64,000 nt of DNA, from NCBI GenBank assembly GCA_022393335.1, contig JAJEKB010021383.1, positions 1,711,868 to 1,775,867 of the forward strand. Reading direction: 5' to 3'. The position numbers and the translations under genes were made by a program. This DNA comes from Macrotrachela quadricornifera. Its lineage: Eukaryota > Rotifera > Eurotatoria > Philodinida > Philodinidae. The notes beneath the pieces are model-generated. The model made no database searches, was not told where the DNA came from, and saw nothing but the letters and a program-made list of their open reading frames with translations. Numbering within the stretch: the first letter of the stretch is position 1; every line of letters starts with the position of its first letter. Positions 12,387 through 24,934 of the stretch are shown in pieces.

Positions 12387-15300
12387 TTAAAAATACTACT
12401 GAGCTAGAAATCTGCTTTATTTTTTATCATAAAATGTTTTTCTCGCTATACTCGCTGAATTCTCTTCTTTCTTTCGATATTCGTGTCCTATTCAAGAGAT
12501 TAAAAACATATGTATCTTCTTCTCCTCCGTACTATTGTTTAGTGATCAGTACTATAATAAATAATATTAGTGATCTCTTCTGCCATTAGTTTCAATGTGG
12601 TGCTAGATAACAATTAATTTTTCACCTCGAAAAAAAGATATTTTTTTGTGTTATTTCATCTAATAAGTTTTTAAAAGAAAACAGCATTTTTCTCTTTAGA
12701 TTGTACAGCTTTTCATGTTGTATCTTTTGATGTATTTTGTTTTTTTAATAAAGCGTACTAAATAATGAAAAAATGAAATACAAAATGTGGTTATTGATTA
12801 TGGTCCATGGTAACATATAGAGTCGATAAAAACCCATTTTCTCAAAATCGTCCAATTAAATCTGATTTAATCATCAATTTCTTTCGAAAAAACGATTAAT
12901 CACGATTTTCACGACATGGAAAATGTTTCGTCGTATAACAAACGTATTGTACAATTGACAATGGATCGAACAAGATATATCGTGTCACTAAATATTATAT
13001 ATATTTGTTATCATATTGAATTTGATACAGATAGGTTGTCTATTTACTAGAATGAATAGTGAATTATTTCTCGATTTAGACCTTCGTTTATCATTCTATC
13101 GTTGAACTATTGGCTGACATAAAAAAGTGAAAACTGCGTTAATTACATCACTAGTCATACGTTGCTCTGAAAGTATCGACGAATAATCTCATCAATTGCA
13201 ATAATATCACATCGAGTATTTACTGCTAATACTGATTATTATGGTATTTGATCTCTGCATTGTTATTGGTATTTCTGAAATGAGATATGGTAGAAAAGTT
13301 TGTAATAATCAGATAACTATGAACTTTCAATTGATTCAATGTTTCGCCATATCCGACTGTGATTGTTTTAGTTTTTATACTATCAATCCAAAGACATTCA
13401 ACCGTTCTCAGACGATAAGTTCCTTCAATCTTTTGTTTGATATAAAGTTTTTTTTTGACCTTAGACATTCATAATAAACTGTTAGTGAAATAGTATTCTC
13501 TATATGAATGATTTATTGAAAATGAAACATAATGCAAGAAAAGATGTGAGAACAACATCATAAATTAGTGTTCTGTAATACTAATTAAATGTAATTAATA
13601 ATTTAATGTCTCTATTTGGAACCATCCAATCATCAGAGAATAAAATTTTGCAGACGCTATGTTTTGTTTTCGATTATCAAAGTGTGATATTTTGCGGGCA
13701 CTTTATTTATGTATAACGCTTATATAAGAATAAAAGAATTTGTCGATGAGTGTGACTATCGCTATGGATCAGGAATGCCGAATCTCTTCGCGAACTGTAA
13801 TGGTATTGCTAGAGAAAAACGGATCATTTGAAGAAAATTTTGATAATTCTGATTTAAACATAATCAAAACCTCGACAAATATTTAGTTCATCGTGCATGT
13901 TTCGAAGAAGTTTCAGCAAGTTTTGTATTCGTTGTGTAAGAGTAGATTTAAACAGATACTGGCATAGGGGAGTAACCTGAAAACGAATACCAGCAAGTCA
14001 TCTTTACAACAAGAAGAAAGGAATGACTATCTCTATAATCGAAATACATGCATTTTCATAAAAATATTATAGAGTATATTGTTTTAACAAGTGCAGATGT
14101 AAGTGAGTTTTAAAATTTTTGTTCCTTTACAGCCGAGTAATAATGGAATGAATGTTTAGAGGCATAGGAAAAAGGCTTTTATAGTATGGATACTAGTTTG
14201 AAGAATTGTACGCAGTATCGTTCATTTTCTTGGTGAACAGTTTTCTCTTTCTTTTAGACATATGACTATGTGATGAAATGTGTTATCTTAATTATCCAAC
14301 TATTACAAAAAAATGTTGACATCATTACTATAAGTCAGTTCTTTATAAAATATTGGCTAAAAATTTTCAAATGAAAATATTCGGCTGGAAAGGATTAAGT
14401 GGTGTTTCTAATATGAGGTGCGATTCAACTTATATTTCTTATAAATGCTAGAATTTTGCTCAATTTTATGTCCACTAATATATAATGCTTAGGAATGTGT
14501 CAATTTTATTTCGTATAAATTCCACACTTGGAACAAATTGCATACAAATCATAGTTAAATTCTTTAATGTAATACATATGGTAGACAAAATTACTTTAAA
14601 TAAGCTATTTCACATAAGTTTATTTCTGTCAGGGAATACTGATAAAACTGATCGATGTTACAGATACGATTAGATTTTTAAATAGTAAAAAAAGTATCCG
14701 AATGACTACAACAGTTTTCACATCTTTTGAGTTGCACAATAAAAAGAAAAGATAGAGTTTTTTTATGTCGTCAATGATTAACCCTTATTCCAAGGACAAA
14801 ATGATACACTCCAATCTGTTGAAATTCGGTGAAGTGTGATAGAATTCTCATGAGTATCAAGAATATGATTTATGGTTGCTTTAAAAATTTGTTTTATTAA
14901 GCTCTCTGTTGAGGGTGTATTCTGAAAAAGCAATGCAACAAGCATTTTCCTCCTGAAAGTTTTCTCAATAATAGACCTCATCATCGTTATAGTATGCTGA
15001 AAATTTAAGTTCAAACGTATGCGTCTCTTTCAATATAATGCACTTGAAAAAAAACTCATCCATTTAAAGTGAAACTTTCAGGATATTATAAGAACTATCA
15101 AATCTATTATTGGAAAAATTTCCGGGCAAAAATTTTTTGTCATAGTTTATTTTATTATATTCCGTGATAGATTGAAAAACCAGTAGAATGACCATTACTT
15201 GAGAAGAATTATAGTTTTCAATTGCAAGTTTTCTGCTTATAAAAATCAGAATCAGGTTGGAATCATCCATACCTACTTGTAAATTTCATATGTATATCAT

Positions 15301-16474
15301 GTCAAATCGCTAATATTGACTATATCTGTCAAGTTACAAAGCTTTTACATAATATAAAAATTTACAAAGAAAAATATAATATAATCTTATCTCATATACG
15401 ATAAAACTCTAACTGATATTTCTTATAATATCATTTTAAAAAGTGTTATTAATTAAACGACTCTTGTATGTTTTCTCTAATATTTTGATATAACTTCAAA
15501 ATCATAACAAACTAATAACATACATTTCGTAGAAAGAAAAAACATCGACAATGTTATTAATACAGCCTCAGCTCACTCTTTTATCAATGATGCAAAAATA
15601 ATCTGCAGTAAGTATTCATATTTTTTATTTATACATGAATAGTCAACATTTGAATCGCATAAGTATCACTTTCGATATGTTCATTTTTAATATTTTTTAC
15701 TTTCGGCATCTTTTTGCTTGATCAAAAATTCTGAATGGTTTTTTCTTTAATTTACTAATACAGTATAAGACGTATTTTTAATGTTTGACTAGTAATAGTG
15801 TTTAGAATGGCTAAATTTTTTTTTATATAAACAAGTAAATAATCACCCTGTTTGAGTGCCTAAGTAGCAGACAGTGTTCTGTTTACTACTTAAAGAGAAA
15901 ACATATGAAGTAATAAAGTCATTTCAAATAGAAAACTTCACTAGTATCAATACTTAAGAAAAATACGATATTTCTACTATTTTTTAAAGAAAGACATGTT
16001 TCAGAAAAATTGATGCTGTATTTTCAAAAGCTTTTCATTGGATACTAATCTGCACTCTATGAATAATGAGCACCGTAGATATTTTTCATTACCATTATTA
16101 GTTTATATACTTAAACTGTAATTTTTTCTTTTATCAATGTTTATCTAATTGTGATAATATAAAAGCATTAATTGTTTCTCATAATTGAAACAAGATAAAA
16201 TATATTGATGGATAAGTGAGGTCCACTACTATCTTTGTAATAGCATAAAAATCATTGCATATTACTAAAAAGTTATTTATAAACCAAATTTTCTTCACAA
16301 GTTTCCATTTACATTCATAAAATGTACGTAGAGCTCACATTGTATAATTGTTGATGTGAATTTCATTTAAAGAATCTAATCGTGTAAATATTTGTAAAAG
16401 AATGGAGAAAAAATGGATAAAAAAACATCGAGTTGTGCATATAAAACTGTCACGTCTGATCTTCTATATGTTTT
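12387..16474. other. 4-kb intergenic stretch between the dehydrogenase copies
   Basis: No convincing gene. ORFs at 13226-13474 (both strands), 14485-14673, 14778-15014 and 15064-15270 are short and lack motifs. The first few hundred bases after 12386 align loosely with the sequence after 17971, and the region before 16474 aligns loosely with that before 10900. This shows the duplication unit was larger than the CDS. Confidence 0.55.
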
Positions 16475-16480
16475 TATAAG
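16475..16480 (+). promoter_or_regulatory. TATA box of second sorbosone dehydrogenase-like gene
   Basis: TATAAG, 114 nt upstream of the ATG, in the same local context as the TATA box of copy 1. Confidence 0.5.
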
Positions 16481-16588
16481 GTATTTTTATTTATTCTTTC
16501 GTTTGAGTGACAATATAAAAGGCATGCCACATTCAGTTACTACCAGAACAAATAAGCAGCAGTGGTAATCGATGTAAAATTACAAAAA

Positions 16589-17971
16589 ATGTTTTCACTC
16601 GTTGCATTACCTCTCATTTCATCACTGTTCTTACTTATAATTTATCAAACAAATGCTACAAATATTACTTTTGTTCCACAATCAATTCTTCTTACACTTA
16701 ATGATCTGCCAGCACCATATGCTACCTCATCGGTTGCTAAAAATGCTAATGTTATTAATGTACCTGACGATCCTCAACTTTACCTTCCTCAAGGATTTAT
16801 CGTGAAATTATACATGACTGGACTTACATCACCACGTTATCTTATTTATACACCCTCAGGAGATATACTTGTTAGTGAATCAGCTATTAATAGAATATCA
16901 TGTTTAGTTGATAATAATAATGATGGTTATCCAGATGAACGTTTAACATTTGCTGATGCATCTAATGGACTTAATTATCCATATGGTATGGCTTTTTATA
17001 ATGGATATTTTTATGTTGGAAATCGAGATACTACTCGAAGATATTTATGGACTTCTGGAAGTCGAAATATATCAGGTACAGGAGAAATAATAATGAGTTA
17101 TGCTCAAAATGGACATTCAACAAGAACAGTTAGAATTTCTCCAAATGGTGATAAAATGTTTGTGAGTATTGGTTCAGCATCAAATGTTGATATTGAATCA
17201 TTACCACGAGCTTCAATTCAACAAGCTAATCTCAACGGTACAAATCAAACAACATTTGCTTATGGTCTTCGAAATGCTGTTGGTTTAGATTTTCATCCAA
17301 TTACTAATGATTTATACACAACATGTCAAGAAAGAGATGCACTCGGTGATGATCTTGTTCCAGATTATTTTACACGTGTTGAACAAAATGATTTTTATGG
17401 GTGGCCATATGCTTATTTAAGTTCAAATTTAACTGATCCAAGAAGACGTTTAAGTAATGGAACAAGTGAAAGACCTGATTTAGTATCAATTACTAAAACA
17501 CCTGATGTTCTTTTTCAAGCTCATTCTTCTGCACTTGATATGAAATTTTATACAGGAAATCAATTTCCTAATCGATATAAAAATGGTGCATTTGTAGCAT
17601 TTCATGGGTCATGGAATAGAGATAGTGGAACCGGTTATAAGATTATTTTTATTCCATTTGATAGTAATACTAATCGACCAATGGGTTATTATGAAGATTT
17701 TATTTATGGATTTTTAACAAATCCATCTGGTCCTGATACATTTGGACGTCCAGTTGGATTACTTGTTCTAAAGGATGGGAGTGTGTTATTTACTGAAGAT
17801 GGAAATAATCGAATTTATCAAGTACAATATATCCAAAATTCTAATAATACGACTATGACAAGTACTCGTACCACCACTAGTATTATTATCGATATTCCAG
17901 ACACTGCCTTCACAATTTCTAGTTCTTTCTTTTTGTTGTTGTTTTGTTTCTTTTTTCATTATTATATGTAG
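16589..17971 (+). CDS. secreted sorbosone dehydrogenase-like protein, copy 2
   Basis: 460 aa, the same length as copy 1 and alignable without gaps at a constant offset of 5585 nt over the main body. The open frame extends upstream to a GTG at 16562, but ATG 16589 is chosen because it matches copy 1 and begins the signal peptide (MFSLVALPLISSLF). Domain features are as in copy 1, but this copy keeps the family motif HGSWNR (residues 339-344), with Asp at residue 345 where copy 1 has Asn. The Ser/Thr-rich segment before the hydrophobic tail differs clearly (TSTRTTTSIIIDIPDTAF), while the GPI-like tail is kept. By conserved residues this is the copy more likely to be active. AATAAA at 18116-18121. 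Confidence 0.93.
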   Translation: MFSLVALPLISSLFLLIIYQTNATNITFVPQSILLTLNDLPAPYATSSVAKNANVINVPDDPQLYLPQGFIVKLYMTGLTSPRYLIYTPSGDILVSESAINRISCLVDNNNDGYPDERLTFADASNGLNYPYGMAFYNGYFYVGNRDTTRRYLWTSGSRNISGTGEIIMSYAQNGHSTRTVRISPNGDKMFVSIGSASNVDIESLPRASIQQANLNGTNQTTFAYGLRNAVGLDFHPITNDLYTTCQERDALGDDLVPDYFTRVEQNDFYGWPYAYLSSNLTDPRRRLSNGTSERPDLVSITKTPDVLFQAHSSALDMKFYTGNQFPNRYKNGAFVAFHGSWNRDSGTGYKIIFIPFDSNTNRPMGYYEDFIYGFLTNPSGPDTFGRPVGLLVLKDGSVLFTEDGNNRIYQVQYIQNSNNTTMTSTRTTTSIIIDIPDTAFTISSSFFLLLFCFFFHYYM

Positions 17972-19211
17972 TTTAAAAAAATACTATTTAACCATAATTT
18001 TACTCTATTTTTTATCATAAAAATATTTTTTTTTACTTGCATTTTCGGAATTCTTCTCTTCCTTTTTCTGTTTGTTTTCTATTGATTAGCTTATCTCATA
18101 CTACATATATGCATAAATAAATATTTTATGTAACTATATAAACGGTATGCTTTTCGTAAGGAAAATACTCATTTTAGGTTTTCTCAAAGAATATTTAACA
18201 AAACACTTATGTACAAGCATAGATAAAATAAAGTGGAATTATATAATAAAAGAAGAGCATGCAATAAACGAAAAAAATAGTTTGAATGACGTATTTATTT
18301 GATTCTGTATTCTTTTCTAATGAGTCATTTATAACACTAAGATAAATTTACATTAGAGAAAGAAAAAAAATGAGTTTTTCTTTTTTTTTTTTAGTTAATG
18401 TTAAATTCTTGTTAATATTCTAAATTAAAGTTAAAGAAAATCTTCCTTTAAAATCTACCTTTTTTTTAAACTGACCATAAAATACCACGAAACAAAATAC
18501 AATTTATGAATTTTAATACCAAATCTTTTACAATTTTCAAATACAAAGACACTCTATATAATTACAAAATTTAAATATACCTATTTAATTGTTTTTGTTA
18601 TTTACTATTATAAATAAATTGTTTTCTATTAACAGTATTTAAGATTATAATAATATCAATAAGACATATCGACAATCTACTATCTAGTAGAAATTTTTAT
18701 TCGAATAAACGATTGACAATTTGTTTCTCTATTACGCAAACAATTGTTTTAGTTATAACATTGTTATATGTAATTATATTTTTCTTATCTAAGCACTTGA
18801 TGCACGCAAAAGAAACAACAAAAGAAAAATAAAAAGTTTTTTTTTTTCTCTTAGTGATAAAAAAAAGAAATGAATAATGAATTTCATGTGATAGAGCATT
18901 TACGTATTTAAATTTTCATTTAAGATGAAATATTCCAACAATTGCCATCATTTTATATAAAAAAGTTCCCATTGAATTAAAACACAATCAATATGTAAAT
19001 AGTTTTAAAAAAATATAATTAGAATATTCTCTTCATAGTGAAATATATATGATGACGTGTTATGTAAAGAGAATGTGAAAGACTTTATTACTATATTTTT
19101 TTTTGTCGTCAGCGATGAATAATAAAAGGGTTTTTTTTTCTTTTTTATTAATAGGTGCATTTCATTTGTTTTTATCATTGTGTTACACAAAGAAGAAATT
19201 TCGTTTTGATC
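17972..19211. other. intergenic, no gene recognised
   Basis: AT-rich with many A and T runs; the first part resembles the 3' flank of copy 1. The 61-aa ORF at 19005-19190 (-) is low complexity and not believed. Confidence 0.55.
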
Positions 19212-19763
19212 ATGGCACGTAAGTAACTAAAAGAAAACTTTTTATAATAAAATGAAATTAATTATAATTAGTTATATGTATTTTTTTAAATCAGTTGAAA
19301 TAATAACTGTTTTTTTATAGGTGCTGGAACTCCAAGAAGTGCAAAAATTCTTATTCTAGATCTACCAAATCTTCCAACAGTAGAATTAAAAAATATAGTT
19401 ATACATTGTCCAACTATTAATGATATATTTATTCAATCAGATAAATATTCATCATGTATTATTATTATAGTTTGTACTTCTGACAAACTCAATGAATTAT
19501 CTACTGTATTACCAGATATATCTTTAGATACATTATATGTTCTTAATCTAGAAGGAACTATTGATACGGCTATTGAACCTTGGTGGAATAAAACAACAGC
19601 AGTCTTTACTGAAAAACAATTAATGCGTCATTTATGTACGAAAAGTATGTTATGTTATTATAATGAAGGTATGGAACATCGAAAAAATGGAGATATGGGA
19701 CTTTGTAATAGATCTATGATTGATTCATTGCGTGCATTGGACTATTCAGCTAAATTTATATAA
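19212..19763 (+). CDS. small two-exon protein, function unknown
   Basis: A 7-nt first exon (19212-19218, ATGGCAC) is joined over a 102-nt GTAAGT...TATAG intron to exon 2, 19321-19763, giving 149 aa. Without splicing the ATG frame stops after four codons, and exon 2 alone lacks an early ATG. The protein alternates hydrophobic strands and short helices: KILILDLPNLPTVELKNIV, SSCIIIIVCTSDKLNELS, LDTLYVLNLEG. It ends in a Cys/Met-rich helix pair. The order resembles a receiver-like or Rossmann-like alpha/beta domain. I am reminded of the strand pattern preceding the ART domain in some bdelloid ART-TPR proteins, but this is memory-based and weak. AATAAA at 19835-19840 supports a transcript end. Confidence 0.7.
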
Positions 19764-21581
19764 ATTTTGTATTTTATTTATAACAAATACGCAATGTGTA
19801 ACATATATATGTATATATATTTCCAATATTTTTAAATAAAAAAAAATTGCACATTGTTATCAAATACTATAGTATACATAAATATTTATTTAGAATCAAG
19901 ATTGCCTACAGATTGTCTCATAAGGAATCATTATGACAAAAAATACAAATAACTTTCTGTTTGTTTTGTAGAATTTCATATAAATTTTTTTTTCATACAA
20001 ATGAAATAAACAAATACTCGTATTGAGACTATTTGTTGACGTCACTAAAGAAATTTTTTTTGTTAATAAATAAGGAGAATTCATATAAATTATTTCATAG
20101 ATATAAAAAGAGATACACATTAAGCATTTTATAAAATAACATTATTCAATCAAAACACAAAATGACGCTTAACATTAGATTTTATTCGAATATTTGCTTC
20201 GAGAAAACTAGCCTTAACTAAGTATCCCAAAAAACAAATGAAAAACAATTCTTGCGCTAAAACGAATAATATGAATTTTTTTTTATCACAAAAATAAAAG
20301 AGAAAGTATTATACATTTTTTACTGTTCTCAGCAATACTATCGTTGAATAATCACTTCAAAAAAAAAGAAATTACTTTTTTTTTGTAGAAAACAAAATTA
20401 ATAGAACGTAACAATTTTTAAACATCATATAAACATTATGAGAACGATGCGCTATAGGTGATTCATTATGATTATGAAAAGCTTTATTTTTGAGTGGTTT
20501 GATCTGATCGATTCTGAGTACTTTTGCTAATAAACATTTTTCTAGCACATAGTTACAATACAAGAATTATTACTACAGATAGTAAATGGTGTTTATATTT
20601 AGAAGAATAAAATATAAAGATGTAAAATAAATGATAGACATACAAATAGAGAACAGCAACAATACAGAGAAATGGAAAGGAGAAAAAGTGCGTTATAAAA
20701 GAGATATAACTGATCTAACATTATTTTCCGTTGATCGTTATTGATTAGGTTAAATTTGGTTGGTGAATATTAAAAATTTATCAAAATATGTTGAAGATTC
20801 TTAATAAAACTCTAATTAGTCTTGTGCTAGGTCATCCTCTCGGCAGTGATGTTTTACAAGGCTTTTCCATATAGTGATTGCGTGTCGCGTTAAGGATCCT
20901 CTCCCACTATAAAATTTCAATTTTTGGCTATCGAATGCACTATAGTTCATTTATTTTATAGTGAGATTTGAGGATATTACATAGATTTTTCTGAACTCTC
21001 ATACTCAAAAATACTTAGAGTCATCCAAAATTAGTGGCGCCATTACCAAATTTTCTTTTTTTGTGAAAAGACGGGGCATCTTTCGCTCTATTTTTCTATG
21101 CTAGTTGATCACTATTCAACTGATATCATTATAATAAAATTTCGAAAAGAACTGTTTTTGTTGAAAACTGGCTGGTACCATTAGATCATAATGGATGTGA
21201 CATTTTTGCATTTCATCTTATTATCACTTAATAAGTTATATTCAAAAAAACAGTTATATAGAGAAAAATATCTGTGGAAGAAGTGGTGCAAGTATTTTTG
21301 CAAACATCTGTATAGATTTGTAACATTAGTTTTTCTGTCTGTTCTAAATCTTATTATAATTTATTTATCGATTTATTGAATCAATTAAAAAACGAATTGA
21401 TATTTATTGAAAATTATTCTTATGACATGTAATACTGCTCGATTTTCTGAAGATTCTCCATCATTGATGGACCTTTATTTCATATATAAATAGATGGATA
21501 CATTTAAAAATAATCTAAATCTTAATTTTAATTTTAATTCTAATTTCGATAAATAGAAGAGAAAATATCTTAAAATAAGGT
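19764..21581. other. intergenic, no gene recognised
   Basis: AT-rich. The ORFs at 19896-20120 (-), 20372-20563 (-) and 21191-21379 (+) have biased random composition. A small palindrome, CCATTA...TAATGG, lies near 21179-21195. Confidence 0.5.
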
Positions 21582-22181
21582 CCCATGCAGTATAAACTGG
21601 ATGACAACAAACAGTTAACTACAATTTTATCGGTCCGGTGACCGGCTCCGAAAACCGCGGCAAACTGGCAATTTTATCCGGTAAACCGAGGCTAATCGGT
21701 GGTCGTAAGTCCAGCTAGCCAATGTCCATGTACCTTTATTTTTTGAATGTTTACATAGCAAAATTGAACAAATATTTTTATATTCATATGATTTTTGTTT
21801 TAACCATAATAAAAAAAATAGTGAGAAATATATTTTTAAAAAATTAATAAAATCAATAAAAAAAAACTTCTAAGAAAATAAATCTAAAACTAAATATTTA
21901 AAAATTTAATTGAAGAAAAATTAATGCTTAGTTGAACTTTGTCGTCGTTAAGATGTATTCGTGTCTTTCAGCAAGTAAAGAAACGAAATAAATAATGTGA
22001 CGCATGAGCACATGTATATTCGTATAAATATGTTTTTTTTCTGTTCTCTATAACCATTCGCTTTCTACTATATATAATTCACCGTAAGATTATTGATGAA
22101 CCATGATTTCTTTCAGTTAGCTGTCGGTTTGTCCGGTTTTATCATTTACCACTAAGAATAATTCAGTATTCGTGACATGGG
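21582..22181 (+). mobile_element. dispersed ~600-bp non-coding repeat, copy A
   Basis: Matches 50300-50886 in the same orientation. Shared blocks include a CCGG-rich left part (CGGT...GACCGGCTCC), TTTTTTGAATGTT, AGCAAAATTGAACA, TCATATGATTTTT, CTTTCAGC, CATTCGCTTTCTACTATAT, and a right part with CCGGTTT and GTATTC(G/T)TGACATGG. The ends are roughly inverted (CCCATG left, CATGGG right in this copy). No ORF; probably a non-autonomous DNA transposon. Confidence 0.65.
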
Positions 22182-24190
22182 ATCTTATATGTTTGAACAT
22201 ATTTTTACCAGTTATCATTCAATTAATTATGTATCTCTAAAAATAATTAATAATTGTCTCAATAAAAAAATAATCCGATAGCTAAGAAGTAAAATATCGT
22301 GTACAGGATTTACTGCCGTAGGATTTGCTGCCGTAAACAATTTTTATAACGCGCCTTGTTTCAAAGAACAATTAATTAAAATCCTTGTTTCAAAAAAGAG
22401 TTAATTAAAATAATTCGCTTCCCACCCACCCTCCCCCCCCTCTGCTTTCATTAAAGATGTAAGCGATTTACAAAAAGTGAAAATATATGGAATAGTTGTT
22501 GAATTCTTATTTTAGTGCGAAACCGTATGTTTTATAATTAGAAAAAAATTTGAATCGTATTTTGTTTCATACGATACAGTATTCTTGTAAAGAATGAATT
22601 TTTATATTTGAGTAATGAATTACTTTTTTAACGTTAATCGATAAAAAGAATGAAATAAATTGACTCTTATTATGTGGATATATGCATGTTTGTTGTATGA
22701 ATTTTACTGTACTAAATGAATGAAATCGTTTTATAAATTTATCAAATTTAATAGTTTACGATAAATCTCATCTTTCGAAATGCAATGCAAAAAAGTAGAT
22801 ATAGTGGATCTATTTTGAGATCGGTTCTCAATTCAAAAATATAGTATTTGTTATAAAAACGATGTCGTATTTTAAATTATATAAATCAATATTAATTGTT
22901 TATATGAATAAAAAAAACACTAATTATAAGGAAAAAGAACTGGATGGAAATAAAATGAGTTTTCACAAATTGATTTATCAATTTTATGCAAGATTATGCT
23001 GTAATATGTTGATCAATATAATTTGAGAAATGAATGCATGTATTATGTCAAATGAAATTATTTTAAAAAAAGCGATATGTTAGAAGAAAAAAATGTCAAC
23101 TAAAATCTGTACAAATTATAGGAGTTTATATTTATGCAAAACAGATTAGATAGGATATTAATTTTCTTGAAACAAATTCTTTAATAAAAATAACTGTGTA
23201 TCATAATATAGTAAGAAAAAAAATATTAATATGAATGCTGAATTATTTGTTTCAGTTTGAAATTGTTCGATTATTAATACGATGTTCTTAAATGCTTTAA
23301 ACAAAAAAAATGTATATTCGATCTTACCGTTTGTTTACATATATGCCTTTGCATATGTATTGTATTATGCATTTATTAATTTGTCTCTCGCTTTTTTCTT
23401 TTTAAATTAATGGATAAATATACTTTTAATGTTTCTACTTCACTATAGAATTATAGAAATCTATGGCTAATTCTTAATAAAATGAAAACTGATATATTTA
23501 CTGATTAATAAAAAAATTAAATATATAAAAACATAATATTGTGTTAAAGATGATGTTCATCAAGAGATTGGTTATTTTCAGAAATTTGAGATGATATTGA
23601 AAATTTTTGTTATGTTTAGAAATTTTTCTCTACAAAATGAAAAAATTATATTTGTATTCTTTTCTGTTTTTTTTTAAAGCTTTTAGTATTACTGTATTAA
23701 CATCTTTGTTTCTTATAACTAAAATAATTTTACGCATTTGAGACAACTTAATATTCCACTATTAAGTTTTTTAATCGATAAATACTATACAATTTATAAT
23801 AGTGTTTAATGATTATTCTGTGTATTTTGTAAGCTGGTTTTAAGAATAAAAAAACCTAGCGATAAAAATAAAATATACATTAATATTTAAAAAGAAAAGA
23901 ATCTATTTTATGTAAGTAATATTAATATAAAAGAAGTCTATATCTATTTTTAGTATGTAAAATATACTAATTTTATTAGTAATATTCGAACCTACTAAAG
24001 TCTATTATTTATATCAGAAAATAAATATCAACAACAAATAAAAAACGTAATTTAATTTTAGATATCATAAATAATAAACTATTTTTTAAATATTAATATA
24101 TTTAGCTCAACTTGACTTTGAAGAACATACAAAAGTTGATTTTAATACTTTCGGCATTACATATTCAACAATAGAAACCTACTCAATATC
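22182..24190. other. intergenic, no gene recognised
   Basis: Very AT-rich. Local oddities are a duplicated ~30-bp unit starting CCTTGTTTCAAA at about 22356 and 22382, a GGATTT(A/G)CTGCCGTA doublet at about 22307-22335, and a C-rich run at 22424-22440. No gene seen. Confidence 0.5.
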
Positions 24191-24407
24191 CAGGAGCGTA
24201 TCAAGATCATTAAAACAGGGGGAGGCGTAACTTGAGGGTGTCTAAAACGTTTTGGATTAGGGACGTGTAACGTCAGTATTTGTAGAGAATCACTGCAAAA
24301 AATCTCCAAAAACACTGTTTCTTCGATTTTGGTGAGCAAAAAAAAAACAAATTTTTCAAAAGCAGGGAGATGTAACGCCTCACGCGCTCCCCTTCGCTAC
24401 GATCCTG
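24191..24407. mobile_element. hAT-like MITE with perfect 8-bp target duplication
   Basis: 217 bp starting CAGGAGCGTATC and ending GCTACGATCCTG, imperfect terminal inverted repeats that continue inward (GAGGCGTAAC against its inverse GTAACGCCTC). It is flanked on both sides by TCAATATC (24183-24190 and 24408-24415). An 8-bp duplication and CAGG(A/G) ends are typical of hAT transposons. It has no coding capacity. Confidence 0.85.
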
Positions 24408-24493
24408 TCAATATCAAGTTATCATTTTATTTTGATCGATGGGGAGTCAGAAGGACAATAATTTGCATATCTTTCTCACTCTTCCAGAGAATA

Positions 24494-24650
24494 CAAGTGG
24501 CGAATCTGGGATTTTTGCCAGTGGGAGCAACCAAGGTCAAAAAAACGTGTTGTGGGCTCATCTTTTAGGTTTTTTCTGCTACGAAAAATCGAAAATTTTT
24601 CACTAAAATGAGGGCGATTGCTCTCAGTGTCCCCAGTAAATTCGTCACTG
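24494..24650. mobile_element. second, decayed hAT-like MITE
   Basis: About 157 bp beginning CAAGTGGCGAATCTGGG and ending AAATTCGTCACTG, imperfect inverted ends (CA(A/G)TG(G/A)CGAAT). The flanking octamers AGAGAATA and GAAGAATA match at 6 of 8 positions, so this insertion looks older than its neighbour. It supplies the first residues of the ORF that starts at 24608. Confidence 0.5.
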
Positions 24651-24934
24651 AAGAATATCACGAAACATGTGATGAATCAGAAGCAGCATTAATTGAAATA
24701 CTGGAAGAAATATCGTCGAACATCGAAAATTATAATAAATTAAGCACAAGCAAGAAAATTTTGACTAATACAATGGAAATTAATAAAATATTAATTGGCG
24801 GAGGAGTGAATGATTATAAAAGTGCAATTTGGCAAGCTTTATCTCTCCTCAATGGCAAAAACATTAATATCGAAAACGAACTAAAAAATTCAATTAGTGA
24901 ACAGGTCTACCATGAATTAAAAAAAATGTTTTGA
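24651..24934 (+). pseudogene. possible 3' exon of a disrupted gene, family unknown
   Basis: After the MITE end the frame stays open and reads as an acidic helical protein: SEAALIEILEEISSNIENY, GGGVNDYKSAIWQALSLL, SEQVYHELKKMF, then stop. A possible acceptor lies at GAATCAG near 24680. No start codon outside the MITE is seen and no upstream exon is recognised, so this is a cut-off gene remnant or the last exon of a gene whose rest is unseen. The family is not recognised. Confidence 0.35.

Noticed and set aside
16562..16588. GTG start giving a nine-residue extension of dehydrogenase copy 2
   Set aside because: Copy 1 has no such extension, ATG 16589 starts the signal peptide, and GTG starts are not expected in an animal.
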